Notes under the pieces: generated by a model
Seen by the model: the letters and a program-made list of their open reading frames with translations, nothing else
The model's database searches: none
Told to the model about the DNA's origin: nothing
Source: Candidatus Zipacnadia bacterium
GTDB taxonomy: Bacteria; Armatimonadota; Zipacnadia; Zipacnadales; UBA5352
Length of the DNA: 58,828 nucleotides
Reading direction: 5' to 3'
NCBI GenBank assembly: GCA_029821635.1
Contig: JALGSW010000005.1
Span: 1 to 58,828, forward strand
Made by a program: the position numbers and the translations under genes
In this document: piece by piece, positions 16,741-25,466 of the stretch
How the letters are laid out: every line of letters starts with the position of its first letter
How positions within the stretch are numbered: the first letter of the stretch is position 1

Positions 16741-17823
16741 TCAGGACGTCTCCTTCGCCGCCTCCGGGCGCGGGTCGAGCTGCGCGTCCTCCACCATCGC
16801 GTTGAGCGCGTTGTCCTCGGCCTCGATCGGGACGTCCACACGCGCGCGCAGCCGCGCCGATTCCCAGCAGCCGAAGATCGCTTCTGTGCCGTGGATCGCG
16901 TTGTGCGCGTCCATCATCGACCGGCCGCCGGTGAGGAACGCATTCACCGAGTCAGCGATCGCGCGGTTGATGTACTCCTGCGCGTGCATGCCCTCGCCGT
17001 CGGTGTCGATCCGCTCCCACTCGGACTCGCCCGCGCTGCGCACGCGCAACGCGCCCGCACCCTCGGCCGCACTCCCCAGTTCGATGACCCCGTCGCTGCC
17101 AACCAGCTTGTTGTGGCAGGCCACCACGCCCTGCATGTCGCCGGTCGCGACGAGCCCGAAGACGCCGTTCTCGTAGGCGATCAGGCCGAGGCACGCGTTC
17201 TCGTTGTGCGCGCCGAACCAGTAGCTCTCGGTGTGGTAGTCCACCTGCGCCATGATCCACTCCGGCGGCGTCTCATCGTTGAAGTACTGGGCCATGTCAA
17301 AGTTGTGCGAGCCGTAGTCGTAGATGTTCGAGCCGCCCCACTCGATGCGCTGGAGCTTGCCGATCCGCCCGGCGTCGAGCATCTCCTTCGCCATGCGGAA
17401 GGGCGCGCCGTAGCGCCGCTGGTGGTTGAAGCACAGCATCGTGCCCGCTTCGTCGCAGGCCTGGAGCATGCGACGCGCGCCGCCGATCGTGTCGGCCATC
17501 GGCTTCTCGCAGTAGATCAGCCCGACGCCCGCGCGCGCGCAGTCGATGGTCATCTGCTCGTGCAGATGCGGCCAGGTGCAGATGCTGACGATGTCCGGCT
17601 GCACCTGTGCGAGCATCTCGTGGTAGTCCTCGAAGGTCTGCCCGATGCCCCAGCGCTCGGCGAACGCATCCACGTTCTCCTGCACGAGGTCGCAGGCGGC
17701 GACCATCTCGACGTCGTCGAGCGCCTCGTAGCCCTGGGCGTGGGTGTATGCCATCGCGTATCCGCTCAGCGACGCCTTCTCAGCTTTCCTGCCGGTCCCG
17801 ATGAACGCCACGGTCTTCGCCAT
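16741..17823 (-). CDS. Gfo/Idh/MocA-family oxidoreductase
   Basis: A 360-aa cytosolic NAD(P)-dependent dehydrogenase. The N-terminal Rossmann fold has VAFIGTGRKAEKASLSG. The hallmark YCEKPMA has K107 as the usual catalytic lysine. The active-site loop IYDYGSHNFDMAQYF (about 168-182) gives D169, H173 and D176, a variant of the common GGxxxDxxxH. Family members oxidise or reduce sugars, inositols or their derivatives. No transporter or isomerase gene is adjacent; it is bordered on both sides by repeat clusters. The substrate is unknown. Confidence 0.9.
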   Translation of the reverse strand: MAKTVAFIGTGRKAEKASLSGYAMAYTHAQGYEALDDVEMVAACDLVQENVDAFAERWGIGQTFEDYHEMLAQVQPDIVSICTWPHLHEQMTIDCARAGVGLIYCEKPMADTIGGARRMLQACDEAGTMLCFNHQRRYGAPFRMAKEMLDAGRIGKLQRIEWGGSNIYDYGSHNFDMAQYFNDETPPEWIMAQVDYHTESYWFGAHNENACLGLIAYENGVFGLVATGDMQGVVACHNKLVGSDGVIELGSAAEGAGALRVRSAGESEWERIDTDGEGMHAQEYINRAIADSVNAFLTGGRSMMDAHNAIHGTEAIFGCWESARLRARVDVPIEAEDNALNAMVEDAQLDPRPEAAKETS

Positions 17824-17952
17824 CGTGATGCCTCCGTGTGATCCAACGCCGGCCGGCGCATCAGGCCGACCGCTCCCTCGTCACGCGCGTATTCCCCCCT
17901 CACGGCGCGAGGTCCTTCGTGGCTGAGGGATTGCGGACTGGGGCGAACGGTT

Positions 17953-18202
17953 GGCAGGCTGGAAGCCTGCCCCACAGACGGCATGAAGGACTCGCGGCAA
18001 CGACCCACGGGCGAGGCCTACCCGTGGCACGGGCGTCTCGCCCGTGCAGCCCTCGGCACTGCATGAACGGCCCCCGGCGGGGGCGCCGGGGCCACAACAG
18101 CTACGGCTGACGGCATACGACGGCAGGCTGGAAGCCTGCCCCACAAACGGCATGAAGGACTCGCGGCAACGACCCACGGGCGAGGCCTACCCGTGGCACG
18201 GG
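17953..18202. repeat. Repeat cluster with an 81-bp direct duplication
   Basis: An 81-bp unit starting with module A (GGCAGGCTGGAAGCCTGCC) and ending in GTGGCACGGG occurs at 17953-18033 and again at 18122-18202, differing by one base (CAGACGG versus CAAACGG). Between the copies lie a C module and a B-type palindrome. The unit includes CCCACGGGCG-AGGCCT-ACCCGTGG, itself an imperfect palindrome. The whole 17824-18305 gap between the dehydrogenase and the lipoprotein gene carries no plausible gene. Confidence 0.85.
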
Positions 18203-18243
18203 TCTTCGTACACATTCCCCGCCCTCGCCGTTGTCGTTTCCTG

Positions 18244-18290
18244 TTCGGCGCGTCAGCGCCGATCCTGTCGGCGCGCAGCGCCGAATCCTG
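18244..18290. repeat. Two tandem imperfect palindromes downstream of lipoprotein gene
   Basis: TCGGCGCGTCAGCGCCGAtCCTG and TCGGCGCGCAGCGCCGAATCCTG follow head to tail. Each can fold into a GGCGC/GCGCC hairpin. Lying 15-60 nt after the lipoprotein stop on the minus strand, they may serve as its terminator, although no T-run follows. Confidence 0.55.
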
Positions 18291-18305
18291 TTACGGTCGT
18301 CGCCG

Positions 18306-18749
18306 TCAGCGTCCCTGCGCGCGCGGCAGCTCAATCGTCACGAAGGTCCGGGCGTCGCGCACGTGCGCGACCGCCCGCTCGGCGCCGCGCAGGTCGGGGC
18401 GGCTCGCAGGCGGCGTGGCCACCAGCGTGTAGTTCCCCGTGTCCGGGCGCTCGAAGCGGAAGTAGCCGCCCTCGCCGGTCGCGACGGTGCCCAGCACCCT
18501 CCGACCGCGCATGATCTGCACCTGCGCGCCTGCAACCACTTCCGTGCCTGCAGGCGGCCCATCCTGCGCCGTAGCCATCGCGCCGTCCACGGATGCGACC
18601 ACGATCCCACCGAGGTCCGGTTCGCCGGGAGGCAGGCCGCCTCCGGTGTAGGCGATCAGCAGTTCGCCCGCCGCGCAGCCCGCCAGCGCCAGTGCGACCA
18701 GCCCGGTCGCCAGGATCTTCGCTCGCGTGATCGACCGTGTCGCTCTCAT
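18306..18749 (-). CDS. Small lipoprotein with carboxypeptidase-regulatory-like fold
   Basis: A 147-aa protein. A basic N-region and LVALALAGC give a lipobox with the lipidated Cys near residue 25. The mature part has GTEVVAGAQVQIMRGRRVLG and GGYFRFERPDTGNYTLVATP, the pattern of carboxypeptidase regulatory-like/PEGA-like beta sandwiches. Its ATG overlaps the stop of the HTH-TPR gene (ATGA, 18749-18746), so it is translated after that regulator. It may be an envelope component whose production tracks the regulator. Function unknown. Confidence 0.75.
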   Translation of the reverse strand: MRATRSITRAKILATGLVALALAGCAAGELLIAYTGGGLPPGEPDLGGIVVASVDGAMATAQDGPPAGTEVVAGAQVQIMRGRRVLGTVATGEGGYFRFERPDTGNYTLVATPPASRPDLRGAERAVAHVRDARTFVTIELPRAQGR

Positions 18750-20275
18750 GGCTGATCCTTCCCGGTATCGGCACTGATCTGCTCGCCTGGAGCGTCCTCC
18801 GGTATCCCGAGCAGCACGCGAGCCACCTCCGCGAGGTCCTCGTATCCGCACGTGCGTGCAAGGTCACGGGCCTCACGCACCGTCTCCACCCACTGCCGCT
18901 CTCCGGCGAGGGACAGCGCGCGCCCCTCCTGCAGTCGCGCGAAGGCCTCGACGCGTCGCAGCTCCAGCCTGTGCGCCCGATCGCGGCAACGCCGCAGGTG
19001 GTAGAGCGCGTCATCGACGAGAGCGTCGGCGAGGTAGGCCATGCCCAGCACGAGCTCCGCCTCCGCGACGATCTGTCCGCTCACCGAGCCGTTGCCCAGC
19101 TCGATGCCCTGCTGCGCGAGCTGCCGGGCCTGCGCGGGCTCACCGACGCCTATGAGCCGCTCACCTTCGAAGACCGCGGCGAGGCCCGCGAGGCGCTTGT
19201 CGCCGGCCATCTGCGCCCAGTCACGCAGTCGCCCAAGCAGTTCCTCGGCGCGGTCGAGCGCGCCGGTGCGCAGTGCCACGATCGCGCGGTTGAGCGTCGC
19301 CTCGCGCACCTGGTCGGGCAGCCCGGCCTCGGCGGCGAGCTCGTGCAGCCTGTCCGCCTCGCGCGCGGCCGCGGCGTAGTCGCCACGCGCCAAAGCGATG
19401 TTCGCGCGGTTGGACTGCGCGTAGACGGTCGCGATGCGCGCGTGCTCCCCAGGCGCATCGGCCTCGGCGATCACGCGCTCCGCATCCTCAATATACACCT
19501 CGGCGGAGCGAAGCTCGCCCGCCTGTTCGTCGATGGCGGCCAGCGCGACGCGCGCCGCCCAGCGCGGCCACCAGCGTTGGGCGTCGAGCAGCGGCCGCGC
19601 GGCTTCCCGCGCGTCCTCGAGATGCCCGGCGGCCTGCAGCACGCGCACAAGCTCCTGACGCGCTGACAGCACCGCTCGCTCATCCGCAAGCTCCTCGGCC
19701 AACTCCAGCGCGGCGCGCAGCGCCTCCTCGGCGCTGTCCCGCTCGCCCAGTCCGATGGCGGCGTGCCCCGCGTGCAGTAGCGCGCCCATGAGCGCAGGCT
19801 CGTCCGCGAGCTGCCGGGCAAGCTCCTCGCAGCGCGCCGCACCACGACTCAACGCCTGCAGATCGCCCGCCTGCCGCTGCGCGCGGCACAGTTCCTGCAG
19901 AGCCTCCAGCAGCGACCGCCGCGCGGCGTCGGCGTCCGTGAGCCGCGCCCCGCGGTCAGCGGCGAGGGCCGCCTCGAGCTGCTCGCAGCGCTCACCCGTC
20001 TGCCCGAGTTGCTCCTCCAGCCGCGTCACCTCGCCCGTGGCGCCGTTGGGGTCCGGGGAGATGAACCAGTCGAGCGCATGCCCGGTGAGGTCGGCGATCG
20101 CGCACAGGCGGTCGAGCTGCACGAGCACCTCGCCGCCGATGTACTGATAGATGAGCGCGCGCGAGCAGCCAAGCTCCTCGGCGAAGGCGGGCAGTGAGGA
20201 GTAGCCGGCCTGCGCGATGGCAGCCTGGATGCGTCGTCCGAGCTCTTTCCGTCCGCAGTGGGCTCTGAGGTCCAT
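18746..20275 (-). CDS. HTH (XRE-like) regulator with long TPR domain
   Basis: About 509 aa. The N-terminal 65 residues form a lambda-repressor-like helix-turn-helix (LPAFAEELGCSRALIYQYIG, then LCAIADLTGHALDWFIS). A coiled-coil stretch rich in Glu/Leu follows, then about 10 tetratricopeptide-like helical pairs (RDSAEEALRAALELAEELAD, YAAAAREADRLHELAAEAG). The architecture matches TPR regulators that respond to a peptide or protein ligand. The start is either ATG 20284 or ATG 20275; the latter fits a leaderless transcript from the promoter ending at 20285. It is coupled to a lipoprotein gene and divergent from another lipoprotein gene, which it may control. Confidence 0.8.
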   Translation of the reverse strand: MDLRAHCGRKELGRRIQAAIAQAGYSSLPAFAEELGCSRALIYQYIGGEVLVQLDRLCAIADLTGHALDWFISPDPNGATGEVTRLEEQLGQTGERCEQLEAALAADRGARLTDADAARRSLLEALQELCRAQRQAGDLQALSRGAARCEELARQLADEPALMGALLHAGHAAIGLGERDSAEEALRAALELAEELADERAVLSARQELVRVLQAAGHLEDAREAARPLLDAQRWWPRWAARVALAAIDEQAGELRSAEVYIEDAERVIAEADAPGEHARIATVYAQSNRANIALARGDYAAAAREADRLHELAAEAGLPDQVREATLNRAIVALRTGALDRAEELLGRLRDWAQMAGDKRLAGLAAVFEGERLIGVGEPAQARQLAQQGIELGNGSVSGQIVAEAELVLGMAYLADALVDDALYHLRRCRDRAHRLELRRVEAFARLQEGRALSLAGERQWVETVREARDLARTCGYEDLAEVARVLLGIPEDAPGEQISADTGKDQP

Positions 20276-20284
20276 GTCATGCAC

Positions 20285-20313
20285 AGGATACCACGCGCGC
20301 GCGTCTTTGTCAG
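20285..20313 (-). promoter_or_regulatory. Promoter of the HTH-TPR regulator
   Basis: On the minus strand CTGACA (20313-20308) and TATCCT (20290-20285) are 17 bp apart. The -10 box touches the first ATG (20284), so a start point near 20278 gives a leaderless mRNA beginning just before the ATG at 20275. No Shine-Dalgarno precedes either ATG. Confidence 0.5.
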
Positions 20314-20318
20314 CGTCA

Positions 20319-20334
20319 GTAGAAGATCGTCTAC
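20319..20334. promoter_or_regulatory. Candidate operator palindrome
   Basis: GTAGAAGATCGTCTAC is a 16-bp dyad with 14 of 16 matching positions and a GATC centre. It sits 6 bp upstream of the regulator's -35 box, in the space shared with the divergent lipoprotein gene, and is AT-richer than its surroundings. It is a natural site for the HTH-TPR protein. Confidence 0.4.
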
Positions 20335-20442
20335 TTTCACTGGACGAGTTCCGCCTGCGAGGTTGCCTCCATCGGCGGCGTCGGGCAGACTGTGCACACG
20401 CGCGGGGACGCGACGACGATGACCAGCAGAGGAGGCGGATCG

Positions 20443-21441
20443 ATGTTTACGAACAGCAGATTGATCGCACTGATGGCGATCGCCACGGGACTTGCACTGG
20501 TACTGGGAGGATGCGGCGGGGGTGGCGCAGGCGAGATCGACGGACCGGGAACCGTCGGCACGGCCAGCGTCACGGGTACCGTCTACGCACCGGAGGCCGC
20601 AGTGACGACGGCCCAAGCGGCGACCGACGCCTCGGTGCCGAACTGCCCGGTGGCAGTCTGCACCGAGCCGGGCGGCCAGCGGCTCGCGACCGGCACGACG
20701 GATGGCGCGGGCGCTTACGCATTCCATGGCCTGCAGGCGGGCGAGACCGTGGTCGTTGAGGCGCGGGTGCACGGCTCTGAGCCGCTGCTCACGCGTCTGC
20801 GGCTGCGCGACGGCTCGTGCCAGGCGGACGTGACCGAGGGCACGACGCTCGCGGCGATCTGCGCCCGCCACGCGTACGGCGCGGTTGGCGACGCGGCCCT
20901 CGCCGACGAGGTCGCACAGCAGTGCCTGCAGTACCAGACGCAGAACGGCTATCAGTCCGGCCAGGGCGGGCGCCCTGACTTCAGCGACGCGGGCGCGGTG
21001 GATGAGAGCGCGAGCGCGCTGCTCGCCGCCACCGCTGCGCGCGCGCTGGAGCAGGCTCGCGCGACGCGCTCCGAGGCGGACTGCGAGCGCGCGGTGCGGA
21101 TGATGATGGCGCATCTGCGCGAGCGCGATGACAGCGGGCTGCGCTGGACCACGCAGTTGGTGACGCGGATCGCCACTGCGCTGCGGCAGGGCGCGGTCGG
21201 CGAGGAGGACGTCGCGCCGGTACTCAGCCGGATCATGAACCGCGAGGTCACCGCCGAGCAGGTGCAGCGCGCGCTGCGCTACCTGTGGCAGCGCCTCGGC
21301 ATGGGCGAGCCGAACCGCGACCCGGAGCTGCTCGAGGTGGTGGCGGCGATGACGTGCGCATGCGGCGACCAGCAGATGCTCCGGCTGCGCACGCAGGACC
21401 AGACCCGGGCGCTGGTGGAAGGTTTGATCGCGCCGGAGTAG
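20443..21441 (+). CDS. Lipoprotein with N-terminal beta-sandwich and helical C-terminus
   Basis: A 332-aa protein with signal sequence and lipobox LGGC (C24), then a Gly-rich spacer. Residues 40-130 resemble a carboxypeptidase-regulatory-like fold (TGTVYAPEAAV, GTTDGAGAYAFHGLQAGETV), as in the small lipoprotein across the regulator gene. The remaining 200 residues are helical. It carries several cysteines (NCPVAVC, CQAD, CACGD). GAGGAGG lies 7 nt before ATG 20443, which rules out the longer reading frame. It shares its upstream region with the HTH-TPR regulator. Function unknown. Confidence 0.8.
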   Translation: MFTNSRLIALMAIATGLALVLGGCGGGGAGEIDGPGTVGTASVTGTVYAPEAAVTTAQAATDASVPNCPVAVCTEPGGQRLATGTTDGAGAYAFHGLQAGETVVVEARVHGSEPLLTRLRLRDGSCQADVTEGTTLAAICARHAYGAVGDAALADEVAQQCLQYQTQNGYQSGQGGRPDFSDAGAVDESASALLAATAARALEQARATRSEADCERAVRMMMAHLRERDDSGLRWTTQLVTRIATALRQGAVGEEDVAPVLSRIMNREVTAEQVQRALRYLWQRLGMGEPNRDPELLEVVAAMTCACGDQQMLRLRTQDQTRALVEGLIAPE

Positions 21442-21483
21442 GGCGCGAACGGCTGCCTCACCCCCCCCTGCCGACACCGCAAA

Positions 21484-21796
21484 GGCATACAGCGGCAGGC
21501 TGGAAAGCCTGAAGCGCCAGGGCGCTTTGCGCGAGTTCGCTGCGCGAACGTCGATGCCCCACGAACGGCAGGGATGAGGGGTAGGCGGCTCTTGGAATGA
21601 GGGGCGGGCGTCACCGTGGCACGGGCGTCTCGCCCGTGTAGCCGTTAGCACTGCATGAACGGCCCCGGCGGGGGCGCCGGGGCCACAACAGCTACGGCTA
21701 ACGGCATACGGCGGCAGGCTGGAAAGCCTGAAGCGCCAGGGCGCTTTGCGCGAGTTCGCTGCGCGAACGTCGATGCCCCACGAACGGCAGGGCTGA
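21484..21796. repeat. Repeat cluster with a 94-bp direct duplication and nested palindromes
   Basis: A unit of about 94 bp at 21484-21577 recurs at 21703-21796 with two differences. Each copy begins like module A (GGCAGGCTGGAA), but the palindrome is interrupted by about 50 bp containing AGCGCC-AGG-GCGCT and GTTCGC-TGC-GCGAAC before the CCCCAC end resumes. C and B modules (21617-21640 and 21661-21682) lie between the copies. The 520-bp gap 21442-21961 holds no plausible gene. Confidence 0.85.
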
Positions 21797-21961
21797 TGGT
21801 TCGCGGAGGGGCCGCACGAGCCCCGATCGCGCCAGCGATCGGGGCGCGGTCGGCCCTGCGGCCGTGCCGCGCCGTGACCCGGCGCTCTGCTCGGGAGGGT
21901 AACCGGTCCCCCATCGCGAAGTCTCTCCCCGACGGACACCTCGCACCACGGGAGACTTCCG

Positions 21962-24900
21962 ATGAAGCTGCGCAGCACTCTCTGTGCCCTTGCGGCGCTT
22001 GCCCTGATCGGCGCGTACGCGCCCGCTCCTGCCTCCGCTCAGGAGATCACCTTCGACGCCACCGTCACCGCATCGGGAGCCACGAGCGACACGCTCGCGG
22101 ATCTCCCGATCGACCTCGACGACGCCCGCGACGTGCTCGGCTGGCAGCTCCCGGACGATGGCTGGGCCGCGCGCGTCGTCGATGCGCAGAGCGGCGAGGC
22201 GGTCGTGTCGCAGACGCACATCACAGGCGGAACCGCCCACGTAACCTGGCTGGTCGCGGGAGAGTTCCCCGATGGCGCAACGCGCGCGTACCGCGTCACG
22301 CTCGGTGTACCGCCCAGCGCGGCTCAGGCCGAGGGCCTGTCCGTCGAGCGCACCGATGACGAGATCGTGGTGCGCACGCCGTGGTTCACCGCCCATCACG
22401 ACCTGAGCGCCGGCGGGATGCCCGGCACGGTGGACTTCGCGGGCGGCGCCACGCTGCCGCTACGGATGAACGATCGCCTCTACAGCGACGGCGTCGGGCA
22501 GTTCTACCCAACCGCCGACGCGCGGCCGCAGGTCGAGGTCGTCGGCGCGGGACCGCTGCAGATCATCGTACGCACGACGGCCCGCTACTGCCGCGGTGAC
22601 GGTACGCCCGCGCCGGGCGAGCCGCAAGCGACCTACGAGTTCGCCTACAGCGCCTTCTCCCCCACCGTGCGGATGCGCGCAGTCGTCTCGCAGAAGGGCT
22701 CGGCCGACTGGGACCAGGTCCACGTCTTCGAGATGTATCACAAGACCGAGGCCCCGGTCTTCGACACCGTCGCGTGGGGGCCGCCGACCGAGAGCCTGCC
22801 CTTCGTCGATGAGGCGAAGACGCACTCACTGCGCGGCAAGGACTGGGGCGGGCTGCTGACCGCCACGGATGCGATGGGGCTTATCGGCAGTGACCTCTAC
22901 GGCATTCACACCGGCCTCTCCGGCCATGGCGTCTACGTCCATGGCCCGTGGCACACCTTCCGCGGCGGCGAGCAGGCATTCGAGACCACGCTCTACCTCG
23001 GCCCGTCGGGCGGCTCGGCGGAGGCGCTGGCGGAGCGGATCGAGCGCCTCTCCTCGCGCTGGGACGTGAGCGTGCGCGTGCCGCAGCTTGAGGCGATGAT
23101 CGCGCAGGTGCATGAGAGCATCGCTGCGGCAGAGCCTGCCATCGGTGAGAGGCTCGAGGGAGAGCAGCGCGAGCGGGCGCGCTGGCTGCTCAACGTCGCG
23201 CGTTGCCTCGCCGCGGACGCCGAGCGGTCCGCCTCATCGCTGGCCGCGCTGCGCGACTGGCGCGATGCGGTAGTCGCGGCGGGCGAGGCCGTCGGCAACG
23301 TCGCGACGCAGTGGGCCGTCGCCGAACCGCCCGCGATCACACCGCTCGTGCGGCTGGAGGATGACTCGTGCGTACTCGCAGGCGCGGGAACGCTCCTGCG
23401 TCTCACCCGCGACGCCGATGGAATGCGCCTCGCACAGATCGGCCGGGCGGGCGAGCAGCCGTCGCTCTTCATCGCTCCCGGCGCGCAGACCGGTGACCTC
23501 TGGACGCTCACCTTCAGCCGCGGGCAGCTCGGCGAGCAGCAGACCGTGCGGCCCGGCAGCGCCCAAAGCACCGAGTGGACCGCCGACGACACCGGCGACG
23601 CCGTCGACCTGCGCCTGCGCTGGCTCGGCTGCGACCTCGGCGATCAGGCGGATGCGCTGGACGTGACCGTCACGGTGCATCTCGACCGCGCCTCCAACCT
23701 GTCACGCTGGTCGATCGCGTGGGAGAATCACGCGGAGGGCTTCGGCATCTGGGAGATCGACTTCCCGCGCGTGGCGGGCGTCGGCCCCGGCGGCGAGGTG
23801 TGCGTGCCGAGCAAGTGGGGCACCGTCCATGACGTGCCTATGCCCGGCACAGGCTACCGCGGCCCCTACCCCAGCGGCGGCGCGTTCGCGCAGATGCTCT
23901 GCTGGTGGCGCGACGGCGCCGGGCTGTACACGGCCGCGGAGGACCCTGACGCCGGCCCCAAGCAGCCCCGCGCGCTCAACGGCCCCGGCGGCACGGTTGA
24001 GCTGGGCTTCACCTCGCAGCCACCCGGCATGGGCGTGCCCGCGGCTGAGGGCGCGCTCGGCTACGAGACCACCATCGGCGCCTTCGGCGGCGACTGGTTC
24101 GACGCGGCGAAGATCTACCGCGAGTGGGCGCTGCAGCAGTTCTGGACGCGCAAGGGCCCGATCATGAGCCGCGAGGACGTGGCACAGTGGTGGAAGGACT
24201 GCTCGCTGTGCATCCGCCCGACGGGCGATCCAGACTTCGTGACGAAGATGGGCACGGAGCTGCAGGCGGCGTTCGGCATGGATGCAGTGCTGCACTGGTA
24301 CACGTGGCATCAGATCCCGTTCGACAACGACTACCCCGACTACTTCCCGGTGAAGCCGGGCTTTGGCGAGGCGGTCGCGGCGCTGCAGGACGTGAGCGTG
24401 CACGTGATGCCCTACGTGAACGGGCACCTCTGGGACACCGACACGCAGTCATGGATCGATGAGAACGGCTACTCCGGCGCGGCGCTGCGGCCGGACGGGT
24501 CGCTCTACATCGAGGGTTGGCAGCAGCAGGAGCATGCCGCGATGTGCCCCGCGTCTGAGAAGTGGCAGAGCAAGATGCTGGAGGTCGCCACGCGGCTTGC
24601 AGGCGAGTACGGCACCGACGGCATCTACCTCGATCAGATCGGCGCGGCCTCCCCGCGCCTGTGCTTCAGCGAGGATCACGGCCACCCGGTCGGCGGCGGG
24701 GCCTCCTGGACGCGCGGTTACGACGAACTGCTCGCGCAGATGCGTGTGGCCTGCCACGCGCTCAACCCGCGCTTCATCATCACCACCGAGAGCCACGCCG
24801 AGCCCTACATGGCGGGCCTCGACGGCCACCTGATGTGCAACCTCGTCGGCGCGAACCAGGTGCCACTCTACACCGCGATCTACGGCGGCTACACCCAGAC

Positions 24901-25447
24901 ATTCGGCCGCCTCGGTGAGGTCCAGAACCCGGTCGCGTTCCGCATGGAGCACGGCCAGGCGTTTGCGTTCGGCTCGATGATGGGCCGTATCAACTCGACG
25001 CTGCTGCTCGAGCCCGAGAACGCGCAGCATTTCGCCTACCTGAAGTCGCTGGCGGAGATCCGGGGCGAGTACCGCGACTTCATGGCCTTCGGCGAGATGC
25101 TGCGGGTGCCGTCCATCGAGGGCGACGTGCCGACGGTGACCACGCAGTGGCTCTCGAAGACGAAGGACTTCGTGACACTGCCGGCGATTCAGGCCTCGGC
25201 ATGGCGCGCGCCGGACGGCCGTCTGGGGTTCTTCTACACGAACATCGCGGACGAGCCGGTGAGCTTCGAGCACGCGATCAGCCTCAGCGAGTACGGGCTC
25301 GCGAGCGCCGCCGGGGTGAACGTGGGCCTGCGGACCTTCAATGCGCCGGACGGCGCCGAGCCGGGCCTCGTCACTGACGAGCAGGGCGTGTTCGTGGTGG
25401 TCCACACGCTGCAGCCGATGGAGACGATGGCGGTGGTGATGGAGTAG
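21962..25447 (+). CDS. Large secreted DUF6259-like protein
   Basis: An 1161-aa protein with a signal peptide ending PAPASAQ (cleavage near residue 26). The N-terminal 550 residues are beta-rich (galactose-mutarotase-like super-sandwich pattern, for example EGLSVERTDDEIVVRTPWFT and TYEFAYSAFSPTVRMRAVVS). A TIM-barrel-like part follows: GDWFDAAKIYREWALQQFW, DAVLHWYTWHQIPFDNDYPD, YGTDGIYLDQIGAASPRLCF, FIITTESHAEPYM. This resembles DUF6259 proteins, thought to be distant glycoside hydrolases. D and E in YLDQIG and TTESHAE are candidate catalytic acids (inference). GGGAG precedes the ATG. It is the largest member of the secreted island. Confidence 0.75.
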   Translation: MKLRSTLCALAALALIGAYAPAPASAQEITFDATVTASGATSDTLADLPIDLDDARDVLGWQLPDDGWAARVVDAQSGEAVVSQTHITGGTAHVTWLVAGEFPDGATRAYRVTLGVPPSAAQAEGLSVERTDDEIVVRTPWFTAHHDLSAGGMPGTVDFAGGATLPLRMNDRLYSDGVGQFYPTADARPQVEVVGAGPLQIIVRTTARYCRGDGTPAPGEPQATYEFAYSAFSPTVRMRAVVSQKGSADWDQVHVFEMYHKTEAPVFDTVAWGPPTESLPFVDEAKTHSLRGKDWGGLLTATDAMGLIGSDLYGIHTGLSGHGVYVHGPWHTFRGGEQAFETTLYLGPSGGSAEALAERIERLSSRWDVSVRVPQLEAMIAQVHESIAAAEPAIGERLEGEQRERARWLLNVARCLAADAERSASSLAALRDWRDAVVAAGEAVGNVATQWAVAEPPAITPLVRLEDDSCVLAGAGTLLRLTRDADGMRLAQIGRAGEQPSLFIAPGAQTGDLWTLTFSRGQLGEQQTVRPGSAQSTEWTADDTGDAVDLRLRWLGCDLGDQADALDVTVTVHLDRASNLSRWSIAWENHAEGFGIWEIDFPRVAGVGPGGEVCVPSKWGTVHDVPMPGTGYRGPYPSGGAFAQMLCWWRDGAGLYTAAEDPDAGPKQPRALNGPGGTVELGFTSQPPGMGVPAAEGALGYETTIGAFGGDWFDAAKIYREWALQQFWTRKGPIMSREDVAQWWKDCSLCIRPTGDPDFVTKMGTELQAAFGMDAVLHWYTWHQIPFDNDYPDYFPVKPGFGEAVAALQDVSVHVMPYVNGHLWDTDTQSWIDENGYSGAALRPDGSLYIEGWQQQEHAAMCPASEKWQSKMLEVATRLAGEYGTDGIYLDQIGAASPRLCFSEDHGHPVGGGASWTRGYDELLAQMRVACHALNPRFIITTESHAEPYMAGLDGHLMCNLVGANQVPLYTAIYGGYTQTFGRLGEVQNPVAFRMEHGQAFAFGSMMGRINSTLLLEPENAQHFAYLKSLAEIRGEYRDFMAFGEMLRVPSIEGDVPTVTTQWLSKTKDFVTLPAIQASAWRAPDGRLGFFYTNIADEPVSFEHAISLSEYGLASAAGVNVGLRTFNAPDGAEPGLVTDEQGVFVVVHTLQPMETMAVVME

Positions 25448-25466
25448 CCGCGGGAGAGGGCGCGAC

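Noticed and set aside
17953..21796. CRISPR array
   Set aside because: Repeats are long, only in two copies each, palindromic throughout and without regular unique spacers; no cas gene is present.
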